A stretch of 55,007 nucleotides of DNA from Bacteroidetes bacterium UBA2234 (GTDB lineage: Bacteria; Bacteroidota; Bacteroidia; NS11-12g; UBA955), in NCBI GenBank assembly GCA_002347985.1, contig DDYM01000061.1, forward strand, positions 33,424 to 88,430, in the 5' to 3' direction. Below the pieces are notes generated by a model, which ran no database searches, was not told the DNA's origin, and worked only from the letters and a program-made list of their open reading frames with translations. Numbering within the stretch: position 1 is the stretch's first letter; each line of letters begins with the position of its first letter. The position numbers were made by a program, and so were the translations under genes. Of this stretch, positions 10,209 through 18,418 are shown piece by piece.

Positions 10209-11069
10209 TTATTGAATGGTGTCTTTTTGAATAGCTGCTCCTGCACAAATTCCTCGGCCATTGGTGATGTTGCTATACACAGGCGATGGATCTGAAAAAA
10301 TGCCGCCTTGGGCTTTGTAATTGGCCAAAGACTGGAGATAGCGGTAGTAATCATCGCTCAAGGAGCGAACTTCAACCAAGAATTTATATTGAATTCCGGC
10401 GCTGCCATAACTAGTGATGAAATCAAATTGTTTTGCCGAACCATTAAAGCTTCTATCGTCGATCAAAAGCCCACCGATGTCCGTTTTGATTCCGTTTTCA
10501 TTCAAAAAAGGATCCGTGGTATTTGGCGGCATAATTAGCCATTCTTGGGTAAAGTCATCAAATCGATACAGGTTGATTTCGTAGTAATTTCGATCAGAAG
10601 CGGGGTCAGCAATGTGGCATGTCAATGTGCCAGTTTCAAAGCCCAATGAATCAAATCCGGTTTTGTCTTTCCATGTAGATTTTGCACTCACCACACGATT
10701 TGGAATAGTCAGCGTTCCAGACGCAGTGCTAAAATCGCCTTTCTCAACCCTAACCGTATAGACTCTTCCTGGTATTGGTTTGAATGTGGCTAGGTATTTC
10801 TGAACTGACAAGTCATAAACCAAGGTAGATGTGGTAGAACCATCATTTACAGTAACAATAGCATTCTCAATCATCTTTGGCGGATTGGTGTCGTTGATTG
10901 GGATCGTAGATGATACCTGAACTGAAAAGAATTCATCGCTATTTACGAATGAATTTACTACGAGTTTGGGCGTATGCTGTATGCTCGACATATCCAAATT
11001 CGTATCACAGCTGCTAATCACAGCCGAAGCAAACAAGATTGTGTAAAGATGTAATTTGAAGTTCTTCAT
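10209..11069 (-). CDS. DUF4249 family lipoprotein, partner of the upstream TonB-dependent receptor
   Basis: A 286-residue protein with a lipoprotein signal sequence ending in the lipobox ISSC at about residue 20. The following KLVVNSFVNSDEFFSVQVS and the C-terminal PSPVYSNITNGRGI are typical of DUF4249, a Bacteroidota family of beta-rich lipoproteins encoded next to TonB-dependent receptors. The start lies one base after the receptor stop codon, so the two are certainly one transcript and probably translationally coupled. By analogy with other receptor/lipoprotein pairs it may be a surface or periplasmic accessory of the channel, but no ligand is known and none can be inferred here. Confidence 0.9.
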   Translation of the reverse strand: MKNFKLHLYTILFASAVISSCDTNLDMSSIQHTPKLVVNSFVNSDEFFSVQVSSTIPINDTNPPKMIENAIVTVNDGSTTSTLVYDLSVQKYLATFKPIPGRVYTVRVEKGDFSTASGTLTIPNRVVSAKSTWKDKTGFDSLGFETGTLTCHIADPASDRNYYEINLYRFDDFTQEWLIMPPNTTDPFLNENGIKTDIGGLLIDDRSFNGSAKQFDFITSYGSAGIQYKFLVEVRSLSDDYYRYLQSLANYKAQGGIFSDPSPVYSNITNGRGICAGAAIQKDTIQ

Positions 11070-11070
11070 A

Positions 11071-13410
11071 TTAAAATTCTAAACGGTAAAAACCTGATGG
11101 AACGAAAACAAAGGCAGATGTTCCTTTGAGTACAACATTATTTGAAATGGGATCAATGGCGAGTTTGGCATTCATTGGGTTTTTTACACCGGAAATGTTG
11201 TAGACCTGAATCCCCCAAAATTCCTTGTACCCCCTATTGAAAAATGGTTTGATTTGTTTAGTAAAGCCCAAATCTATACGTTTATACGCGGGCATACGAT
11301 AGTTGTTCTTTTCGCTGTAATCGTAAACCAACTTGTTGTCGGTTGTTAAGTATTGACCTGTAGGAACGCTGTAAACATTGCCACTCATGTACATCGCTGC
11401 AAAATTGATTTTCAACCAAGTTTCAACTTGGAAGGTGATTTGACTTTTAAATTGATGCGGTCTGTCCCAACGATAGGTAAATGGCTGACCATTGTTGATG
11501 AATTCAAATGTTCTGTTAGATTGACTGTAGGTATAGCTAGCTAGGCCAGTGATTTTTCCCGATTTTTTTGACAACAGAAATTCAATGCCACGACTATTGC
11601 CTGTTCCTTGAACAACACTTCTTTCCCAGAAGTTCTTAACCAAAGGATCTTCGTCAACCCCAGTTAGATCAGTAATTCCAGTGTATTTTTTGTAATAGAA
11701 TTCGGTAGAAAACTCAATTTCTGCATGTACCGGCATAATGTAAGCGGCACTGAATTGTGAAGTTCTTTGGGGTTTAAAAGTTGAACTACTGGGAAACCAA
11801 ACATCACTAGGCAAAACACCGTTTACACTCGAAAGTTGATGTAAGCCTTGATTGGCAACAGAATAACCCAATTGAAAACGCTTTTTTCCTTCTAACAATT
11901 GAGAAATGATGATCCTAGGCTCTGGACGACAGTAGGTTTTGGTTGGAGTAATGAATGTCCATAAGCGAAATCCCAAGTTCATGCTCAATCCAATGTTTGG
12001 ATGAACATCCAATTCACCATAGTTAGCCCATTCGAAATTTGTTTGAACGTTAGCTAAGCCGTAGGTTGTATCCAGCTTCCCTGTATTGGTTTGGTCGATC
12101 AGATGATCTTGCCCCGGTTCCAAGTGGTGGACTGTCATATGGCTGCCATAGTTTATGGTTTGCCTTGGATTTCGCACATAGGTAAAATCGCCGTTCACAG
12201 TATAATCTGTGATGGAGTTGCTTGAATATTCACTCAACTTTGCTGTTTTTGTATTGCCCCCTTGGGTGATACTACCGTCTAGGTCGAAAACTGTGTAATA
12301 CTTGTATCGAGATAGACCCATCGTCACGGACCCAAAGTGGTTAGAATAAAACTCATGAGACCATCGTGCGCCAATTTGGGTATTTTGCCAAGATGTCAGA
12401 TTCTTTAATGTATACACCAAACGACGGCCTAAGCTGTCAGTTTCATCCACAGACAAGGAAATTCCGTACTTGTCTCTGCCATTGTAGGCCCAAAAATTCC
12501 ACTGTGTGTATTGGCTTTTCTTGTAGTCTACCCTTGCATTGATATCGTGAATGTTTCCAATGAGTCCGCTGTTGCTATTTTTTCCTGTGCCTAGAATCCA
12601 ATCCAAATAACTTCTGCGAATGGCGAATGAACTTGTTACTTTACCTCTGTGATCCAAAGGACCATCCATCGCAATCGTAGTTGTCACTGGGTCTACGTGG
12701 ATTTTTCCAGTCCAATCTTTCGCCCCACCGCCCGATGTTTGAATGTCCAAAACGCCTCCACCGGCTCTGCCTCCGTACCTTGCCGGTGCAACACCCCGAT
12801 AAAATTCTACAGATTTTAGGATGTGTGGATTGTAATTTGAGATAAATCCGAACAAATGACCATTGCCATAAAGTGGAAGGCCATTCATTAATTGTAAATT
12901 TTGATCTGGGTTTGAGCCTCGAACAACTAAGCCAGACAACCCTTCAACCCCTCCCGATACGCCAGGCAGGAATTGCAAATATTTTACTGGATCAGCAACG
13001 CTACCAATACTCGGCGATTCGATAATTTGTTTTTGGGTTGGTGAATAAAATGAAGGCTTCATGTTGAAAAGCGACAAATACTCTTCCGCCGAGTCCAATT
13101 CATTGTATCCAATGGGTTTGAGGAAGAAATTCTTATTCACCGAAGCTTCTACTTCGATAAGAATTTTTTGAGTTTTAAACCCTGCCGCCGCAACAATGAT
13201 GATTTTGTTTCCGTGCGTAGTTCCAAATTGATAATAACCGTGATCATTGGATTCTACGGATGCATTTGTTGTAGAGTCAATGATAATCGCACCTGGGATG
13301 GTTTCAAGTGTCTTTTTATTGTAAATCCAACCTGTAATGGCCGGTATTTGCGCCATGATGCTCGCAGCGTTGAAACACATTAACAACGAAAATAATTTGG
13401 CAATTCTCAT
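11071..13410 (-). CDS. TonB-dependent outer-membrane receptor with N-terminal carboxypeptidase-regulatory-like domain
   Basis: A 779-residue protein with a signal peptide (1-20, ending IMAQ), a carboxypeptidase-regulatory-like beta-sandwich (about 22-95), a plug domain (about 115-225) and a 22-strand-type barrel ending in the aromatic residue F (GFYRLEF). The plug shows the usual features: GVSGGVEGLSGLVVRGSNP, then a NGLPLYGNGHLFG loop and RYGGRAGGGVLDIQ. This is the short (under 800 aa) receptor class that pairs with DUF4249 lipoproteins, not the SusC class of about 1000 aa. It imports an unknown substrate with TonB/ExbBD energy. A perfect TATCTTTG box lies 5 nt before the ATG, inside the 26-bp gap after folB, so it has its own promoter. 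Confidence 0.95.
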   Translation of the reverse strand: MRIAKLFSLLMCFNAASIMAQIPAITGWIYNKKTLETIPGAIIIDSTTNASVESNDHGYYQFGTTHGNKIIIVAAAGFKTQKILIEVEASVNKNFFLKPIGYNELDSAEEYLSLFNMKPSFYSPTQKQIIESPSIGSVADPVKYLQFLPGVSGGVEGLSGLVVRGSNPDQNLQLMNGLPLYGNGHLFGFISNYNPHILKSVEFYRGVAPARYGGRAGGGVLDIQTSGGGAKDWTGKIHVDPVTTTIAMDGPLDHRGKVTSSFAIRRSYLDWILGTGKNSNSGLIGNIHDINARVDYKKSQYTQWNFWAYNGRDKYGISLSVDETDSLGRRLVYTLKNLTSWQNTQIGARWSHEFYSNHFGSVTMGLSRYKYYTVFDLDGSITQGGNTKTAKLSEYSSNSITDYTVNGDFTYVRNPRQTINYGSHMTVHHLEPGQDHLIDQTNTGKLDTTYGLANVQTNFEWANYGELDVHPNIGLSMNLGFRLWTFITPTKTYCRPEPRIIISQLLEGKKRFQLGYSVANQGLHQLSSVNGVLPSDVWFPSSSTFKPQRTSQFSAAYIMPVHAEIEFSTEFYYKKYTGITDLTGVDEDPLVKNFWERSVVQGTGNSRGIEFLLSKKSGKITGLASYTYSQSNRTFEFINNGQPFTYRWDRPHQFKSQITFQVETWLKINFAAMYMSGNVYSVPTGQYLTTDNKLVYDYSEKNNYRMPAYKRIDLGFTKQIKPFFNRGYKEFWGIQVYNISGVKNPMNAKLAIDPISNNVVLKGTSAFVFVPSGFYRLEF

Positions 13411-13415
13411 CTTTA

Positions 13416-13423
13416 CAAAGATA
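13416..13423 (-). promoter_or_regulatory. -7 box of the TonB receptor gene
   Basis: TATCTTTG on the - strand matches the Bacteroidota TAnnTTTG consensus exactly and ends 5 nt before the ATG at 13410. A transcript from it would have almost no leader. No good -33 TTG is visible. Confidence 0.65.
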
Positions 13424-13436
13424 AGCCTTTCAATGC

Positions 13437-13802
13437 TTATTGACCATAGATTTGGGATTGTTCTATTCCAAAGCCTTCAGCTTGAAATCCGCCCTGTAAC
13501 ATTTGCTTCTTTTCAATCTTCACCCAAGTGGATTTGTGACCGTTGATATTGATATTTTCAATGGCCAATATTATGTTTTCTCCGAGGGTTTCAAGGAGCG
13601 AAATTGATTTTTTTGATTCATGATTTATAATATCGCTCAAATCAGCGTAATTCAATGTGTTTGATAGGTTGTCTTGCACGGAATTGCGTTCAAACGTCAC
13701 CCTAGCACTGATAAGCAGTTCAACACCCACAATTTTCTCAATCTCGTAAAATCCGATCTTGGTATGCACAAGTTGTTGGTCAATAAAAATGGTTGTTAAC
13801 AT
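13437..13802 (-). CDS. folB: Dihydroneopterin aldolase
   Basis: A 121-residue cytosolic enzyme, typical length for FolB, which cleaves 7,8-dihydroneopterin to 6-hydroxymethyl-dihydropterin and glycolaldehyde in folate synthesis. The family pattern is present: VHTKIGFYEIEK near residue 12 (H, IG and YE positions), DNLSNTLNYADL near 44-55, SLLETLGENI near 68-77, and VKIEK near 93-97 at the position of the conserved VxIxK strand with the active-site lysine. Other folate genes are not nearby. It is followed 26 bp later by the TonB receptor gene, which has its own box. Its own promoter is unclear; a TTTCTTTG at 13826-13833 is one mismatch from consensus. Confidence 0.92.
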   Translation of the reverse strand: MLTTIFIDQQLVHTKIGFYEIEKIVGVELLISARVTFERNSVQDNLSNTLNYADLSDIINHESKKSISLLETLGENIILAIENININGHKSTWVKIEKKQMLQGGFQAEGFGIEQSQIYGQ

Positions 13803-13843
13803 ATTCTTGTCGTAAAAATCAGATGCAAAGAAAGTAAGTATAT

Positions 13844-13851
13844 TACATTTG
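13844..13851 (+). promoter_or_regulatory. -7 box for the glutaryl-CoA dehydrogenase operon
   Basis: TACATTTG matches TAnnTTTG and ends 13 nt before the ATG at 13865. No TTG is present at the expected -33 distance. Confidence 0.55.
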
Positions 13852-13864
13852 TGGATACAAGATT

Positions 13865-15082
13865 ATGAGTGGACACGATATTTCAGATTTACTAGCGGCA
13901 AATCAAGGCAAAGACCGTTATGTAGCCCCCGATTTTTATGGTGTGGACGATTTACTTACGGAAGAACAAAAGTTGATTCGATCTTCAGTCAGAGAATATG
14001 TAAAGAGAGAGTTGAGCCCGATTATCGAACATTTTGCTCAAATCGCTGAATTCCCAAAACATATCGTCAAACAGCTCGGTGAAATTGGTGCATTTGGCCC
14101 ACAACTCCCTATCGAATACGGTTGTGGTGGAATGGATTACACAACGTATGGCATTATTATGCAAGAATTAGAGCGTTGCGACAGTGGAATTAGATCTACG
14201 GCTTCCGTTCAAGGTTCATTGGTAATGTATCCCATTTATAAATTTGGTAGCGAAGCCCAAAAACAGAAATATCTTCCCAAATTGGCTTCGGGAGATTGGT
14301 TGGGTTGCTTTGGATTGACGGAGCCTGATCACGGTTCCAACCCAGGTGGAATGACCACAAACTTCACCGACCATGGTGATCACGTAGTGTTAAACGGTGC
14401 AAAAATGTGGATTAGCAATGCCCCCTTTGCAGATGTCGCTGTAGTTTGGGCCAAGAATGAAGCGGGTGTTATTCATGGATTGATCGTTGAGCGCGGAATG
14501 GAAGGCTTTTCAACCCCTACAACCCACAATAAATGGAGCTTAAGAGCGAGTTGTACCGGTGAATTGGTTTTTGATAATGTCAAAGTCCCCAAAGAGAATA
14601 TCTTGCCAGGCGTTACCGGCTTGAAAGGACCACTCACTTGTTTGAATTCAGCCCGATACGGTATCAGTTGGGGCGCTCTAGGTGCCGCAATGGATTGCTA
14701 CGATACTGCCGTTCGATATTCAAAGCAAAGAGTTCAGTTCGGAAAGCCCATTGGAGGATTTCAATTGCAACAAAAGAAACTGGCTGAAATGCTAACAGAA
14801 ATCACCAAAGCCCAATTGCTGGTTTGGAGATTGGGTCAATTGATGGACAAAGGATTGGCAACTCCTGCGCAGATTTCTATGGCCAAGAGAAACAACGTTG
14901 AAATTGCTATCAATGTGGCCAAAGAAGCCCGTCAAATGCTTGGTGGCATGGGTATTACGGGTGAATATCCGGTGATGCGACATATGATGAATCTTGAATC
15001 CGTGGTTACTTATGAAGGAACGCACGACATTCATTTACTCATCTTGGGAATGGAAATTACTGGCGAAAACGCTTTTTTATAA
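13865..15082 (+). CDS. gcdH: Glutaryl-CoA dehydrogenase-like acyl-CoA dehydrogenase
   Basis: A 405-residue FAD enzyme of the acyl-CoA dehydrogenase family, with sequence specific to the glutaryl-CoA branch. Glu384 in VTYEGTHDIH is the catalytic base. Arg110 in DSGIRSTASVQGSLVM is at the position of the Arg that binds the glutaryl carboxylate in human GCDH. The FAD/substrate segment reads GCFGLTEPDHGSNP. The reaction is oxidative decarboxylation of glutaryl-CoA to crotonyl-CoA, in lysine and tryptophan breakdown. No other genes of that pathway are adjacent. It is the first gene of a + strand run of four; the phosphohexomutase starts 16 nt downstream. Biochemical specificity is inferred from motifs only. 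Confidence 0.9.
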   Translation: MSGHDISDLLAANQGKDRYVAPDFYGVDDLLTEEQKLIRSSVREYVKRELSPIIEHFAQIAEFPKHIVKQLGEIGAFGPQLPIEYGCGGMDYTTYGIIMQELERCDSGIRSTASVQGSLVMYPIYKFGSEAQKQKYLPKLASGDWLGCFGLTEPDHGSNPGGMTTNFTDHGDHVVLNGAKMWISNAPFADVAVVWAKNEAGVIHGLIVERGMEGFSTPTTHNKWSLRASCTGELVFDNVKVPKENILPGVTGLKGPLTCLNSARYGISWGALGAAMDCYDTAVRYSKQRVQFGKPIGGFQLQQKKLAEMLTEITKAQLLVWRLGQLMDKGLATPAQISMAKRNNVEIAINVAKEARQMLGGMGITGEYPVMRHMMNLESVVTYEGTHDIHLLILGMEITGENAFL

Positions 15083-15098
15083 ATTGATTAATAGTAAG

Positions 15099-16499
15099 AT
15101 GTATCAAATAAAGTTTGGAACCGACGGATGGCGCGAAATTATCGCCGATGAATTTACAGTAGCGAATGTTAGGCGCGTAGCCAATGCAACGGCTTTATGG
15201 CTGAATCAAAGTGATTTACCCAAAAGTTGTGTGGTAGGATATGATTGTCGTTTTGGTGGAGAAATGTTCGCCAAAGAAACGGCAAGGCAACTCGCAGCAC
15301 AAGGAATCAAGGTCATCGTATCCAAAGGGTTTGTTTCTACCCCGATGATTTCACTGGCAGCAAATCAACTGAAAACAGGTGCTGGAATTATCCTTACCGC
15401 GAGCCATAATCCACCAACTTACAATGGATATAAAATCAAAGCCAATTACGGAGGCCCCGCAATTCCATCAGAAGTGAGCAAGGTTGAAAATATGATTTCT
15501 CCCACATTGGTTTCAGAAGGCGATAGTTTTGAATCGTATTTCAACAATGGAATGATTGAATATGGGGATTTCGAGACCATGTATTACAATCATTGTGTGA
15601 ATTCTTTTGATATGGATGCCCTATCCTCGATATCCTCTGGTTTGGTCTACGATGCGATGTATGGCGCTGGTCAAGCGATTGTGAAACGACTTTTGCCCGA
15701 TGCAACCATCTTGCATGGCAATTACAATCCTGGATTTGAAGGCCGTGCACCTGAACCTATTTTGAAGAACCTTCCAGAAATCGGTCCGCTTATCCAGTCA
15801 AGTCCCTCCTATTTGTGCGGATTGGCTACCGATGGTGATGCAGATCGTATCGGTTGGTTTGATGAAAAAGGAAACTTTATCGATTCGCATCACTTGATTC
15901 TATTGTTGATTGAATACCTAACCACATTCAAAGGATATACTGGCAAAGTGGTGAAAAGCTTCTCCGTAAGTGATAAGATTCAGAAACTCTGCGAATTGAA
16001 AGGTTTGGAGTCGATTACAACCAAAATCGGATTTAAATACATTTGCGAATACATGGTTACCGACGATGTATTGATCGGAGCAGAAGAAAGTGGGGGAATT
16101 GCAATCAAAGGACATATTCCTGAGCGCGATGGCGTTTGGATGGGTCTCGTTTTGATGGAATACATGGCAAAAACAGGAAAGTCTGTTTCGGAATTGATTC
16201 AAGACATGTATGCCAAAGTAGGGTCTTTTGCCGTTGAGCGATACGATCTACACTTAACCAACGAATTGAAGGATAGTATTATTGAGAAATGTAAATCAAG
16301 AAGTTACGATTCATTTGGCGCGTACAAAGTTGTGGAGGTTGAAGACGTAGATGGTTATAAATTCCGACTTGATAATGGCTCATGGGTCATGATTCGTCCT
16401 AGTGGAACTGAACCCGTTTTACGTGTCTATTCTGAATCCACCGATTCGAAGTCGTCATTTGCCATCCTCGATGCAACAAAGGCTTCTATTTTAGGGTAA
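15099..16499 (+). CDS. Alpha-D-phosphohexomutase (phosphoglucomutase/phosphomannomutase family)
   Basis: A 466-residue enzyme from the ATG at 15099 (MYQIKFGTDGWR). The frame is open 35 codons further up, into gcdH, but that extension does not match the family, whose N-terminus is the FGTDGWR motif. The active-site phosphoserine is S102 in TASHNPP, the metal loop is DGDADR at 245-250, and the phosphate-binding loop is RPSGTEPVLRVYSES near the C-terminus. It interconverts hexose 1- and 6-phosphates. Glucose, mannose or glucosamine specificity cannot be read from sequence with confidence, though the length and GTDGWR form suit a glucose/mannose mutase better than GlmM. It probably supplies sugar nucleotides for envelope glycans. 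Confidence 0.92.
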   Translation: MYQIKFGTDGWREIIADEFTVANVRRVANATALWLNQSDLPKSCVVGYDCRFGGEMFAKETARQLAAQGIKVIVSKGFVSTPMISLAANQLKTGAGIILTASHNPPTYNGYKIKANYGGPAIPSEVSKVENMISPTLVSEGDSFESYFNNGMIEYGDFETMYYNHCVNSFDMDALSSISSGLVYDAMYGAGQAIVKRLLPDATILHGNYNPGFEGRAPEPILKNLPEIGPLIQSSPSYLCGLATDGDADRIGWFDEKGNFIDSHHLILLLIEYLTTFKGYTGKVVKSFSVSDKIQKLCELKGLESITTKIGFKYICEYMVTDDVLIGAEESGGIAIKGHIPERDGVWMGLVLMEYMAKTGKSVSELIQDMYAKVGSFAVERYDLHLTNELKDSIIEKCKSRSYDSFGAYKVVEVEDVDGYKFRLDNGSWVMIRPSGTEPVLRVYSESTDSKSSFAILDATKASILG

Positions 16500-16509
16500 C
16501 ATAAAATTG

Positions 16510-17352
16510 ATGACAACCAACGCTCCACTACAAGTCAATATTCGCGATGTCATTGCGTCGAAAAACGAAAAGATTCTAAAGTGGATTCCGGGTTTTATCA
16601 TTTCCTGGTTTGAACGCTTTGTTCATCAGGCCGATTTGAATTTTATACTGCGCAAACACCACGATGAAGACGGTATTGAGTTTGCAAAAAGTGTAATTCA
16701 TGAATTGGGAACGAAGGTCAAAGTTGTCAACTTAGATAATATTCCAAAAAACGGTAGATGTGTAATGGTTGCCAATCACCCTATGGCAGGCCTGGATGCG
16801 TTGTGCTTGTTTGGTGCTGTTGGCGAGGTTCGTTCAGACATTTCGCTGATTGCCAATGATATACTGGCGCACATACCACAGTTTAAAAAGTATTTTATCC
16901 CAGTAAACAAGTTAGGAAAATCACCCAAGGAAGCAATGCTTCGGGTTGATGAAGCATACAAATTGGGTGGAATGATGATGGTTTTTCCCGCTGGGCTGTG
17001 TTCTCGTAAAATAGATGGAAAAATCGTTGACCTCGATTGGCAAAAGAGCTTTTTGATTAAAGCAATTCAATATGATTTACAGATAATACCCGTTCATATC
17101 AACGGTGCCAACTCAAATCGGTTTTATCGCATCGCCAATTGGCGCAAATTCTTTGGTTTGAAATTCAATATTGAAATGATGACCTTGGCCGATGAGCTTT
17201 TCAAGCAAAAGGATAAAGAGCTTGTTATAACTGTAGGAAAACCCCTATCTCCAACTGTTTTTAGTAAACAAAAGGCGGTGGAAGATGCCCAGAAAATCAA
17301 ACGACATGTTTATAAATTGTCGCAAGATCCTTCTGCAATCTTCGAGTATTGA
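16510..17352 (+). CDS. PlsC-like O-acyltransferase, candidate for glycine-lipid or ornithine-lipid synthesis (GlsA/OlsA-like)
   Basis: A 280-residue protein from the ATG at 16510 (a TTG lies 3 nt earlier). The acyltransferase motif reads VANHPMAGLDAL, with H90 and D96: HX5D rather than the HX4D of classic PlsC, a spacing I associate with the Bacteroidota OlsA/GlsA branch. A second block, MMVFPAGLCSRK near residue 158, fits the FPEG-type motif. No signal peptide and no long transmembrane helix are obvious; residues 24-36 may lie on the membrane. The next gene, 36 nt downstream, is a GNAT acyltransferase of the OlsB/GlsB type. In Bacteroides thetaiotaomicron, adjacent genes of these two families make N-acyloxyacyl glycine lipids. 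The acyl acceptor is inferred from that pairing. Confidence 0.78.
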   Translation: MTTNAPLQVNIRDVIASKNEKILKWIPGFIISWFERFVHQADLNFILRKHHDEDGIEFAKSVIHELGTKVKVVNLDNIPKNGRCVMVANHPMAGLDALCLFGAVGEVRSDISLIANDILAHIPQFKKYFIPVNKLGKSPKEAMLRVDEAYKLGGMMMVFPAGLCSRKIDGKIVDLDWQKSFLIKAIQYDLQIIPVHINGANSNRFYRIANWRKFFGLKFNIEMMTLADELFKQKDKELVITVGKPLSPTVFSKQKAVEDAQKIKRHVYKLSQDPSAIFEY

Positions 17353-17388
17353 TAAATACAATATCAATTATTTCATTATTTTTACCGC

Positions 17389-18345
17389 ATGAGTGGCACT
17401 GTGATGAATGAAAATTTGATTGACCCAATACCTACCGCCAATTTAATTGAGGAACTAACGGAGGACATTTTTATAAGACCAACGAATAATGCTTCTAACG
17501 AAATTTACATCTTTAAAGGTGACGACAAACCCAATTTGATGGCAGAAGTGGGTCGACTGAGAGAGTTGACATTTAGAGCTGCAGGTGGCGGTACAGGCAA
17601 GTCGGTTGATATTGATGAGTTTGATTCTGGTCCTTACAGTTACAGCCAATTGATCGTTTGGGATCCTGCTGAAAACCAATTGGTTGGTGGGTATCGATTT
17701 GTCATGGTTCCTCACACGAAGGATGCTGAAGGGAAATTTCATCTATCCACATCGGAAATTTTTGAATATACGGATCACTTTTCAAACAAGTATTTCCCGT
17801 CCGCGATTGAATTGGGTAGAAGTTTTGTTCAGCCCGATTATCAACCAAGCGCAGGAAGTCGCAAAGGACTTTTCAGTCTCGACAATTTATGGGATGGCCT
17901 TGGTGCAATGGTAATTATGAACCCAGAATACAAGTACTTCTTTGGCAAAATCACCATGTATACTGATTTTAATAGAGAAGCGCGTGATTTGATTCTTAGC
18001 TTTATGGATCATTACTTTCCAGACAATGAGAATTTGGTCAATATCCCCTCTCCAATTCATAGAGAATTCGATTGCAAAACTTTTCGAGAGAATTTAAAAG
18101 GCTTGGAATACAAAGAGGGACATAAGTTGCTCAATCAATTGGTTCGTGAATTGGGTGAGAATATCCCCCCACTTTTCAATAGCTACATGAATTTAAGTCC
18201 AAGCATGAGAACTTTTGGTACTGCCATTAACCATCATTTTGGCGATGTGGAAGAAACGGGTATTATGATATCAATCGATGATATTTATGACCAGAAGAAA
18301 GATCGACATGTAAATTCTTACATTGATTACCTGAATTCAAAGTAG
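17389..18345 (+). CDS. GNAT-fold N-acyltransferase, candidate glycine/ornithine-lipid N-acyltransferase (GlsB/OlsB-like)
   Basis: A 318-residue protein of the Acetyltransf_5 (formerly 'hemolysin') family. Diagnostic segments are EVGRLRELTFRAAGGG (about residues 50-65), DEFDSGPYSYSQLIVWD (about 76-92), NQLVGGYRFV (about 96-105) and IELGRSFVQPDYQ (about 142-154), all matching the OlsB/GlsB layout of R-x-x-F, D-x-F-D and G-x-Y-R. Family members transfer a 3-hydroxy acyl chain from acyl-ACP to the amino group of an amino acid. With the upstream PlsC-like enzyme, which esterifies that hydroxyl, this would complete a two-step amino acid lipid pathway. Ornithine or glycine as acceptor cannot be distinguished from the sequence; glycine is favoured by the phylum. 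Confidence 0.8.
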   Translation: MSGTVMNENLIDPIPTANLIEELTEDIFIRPTNNASNEIYIFKGDDKPNLMAEVGRLRELTFRAAGGGTGKSVDIDEFDSGPYSYSQLIVWDPAENQLVGGYRFVMVPHTKDAEGKFHLSTSEIFEYTDHFSNKYFPSAIELGRSFVQPDYQPSAGSRKGLFSLDNLWDGLGAMVIMNPEYKYFFGKITMYTDFNREARDLILSFMDHYFPDNENLVNIPSPIHREFDCKTFRENLKGLEYKEGHKLLNQLVRELGENIPPLFNSYMNLSPSMRTFGTAINHHFGDVEETGIMISIDDIYDQKKDRHVNSYIDYLNSK

Positions 18346-18418
18346 TTCGCTAAAACATTAGGTAGTACATGGGTTCGGCGAACGAGTTCGTTCTATGCCA
18401 ATTGAGTATAAAATCCTG

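Noticed and set aside
14994..15099. 35-codon extension of the phosphohexomutase into gcdH
   Set aside because: The family begins at FGTDGWR; the extension is out-of-frame gcdH sequence.
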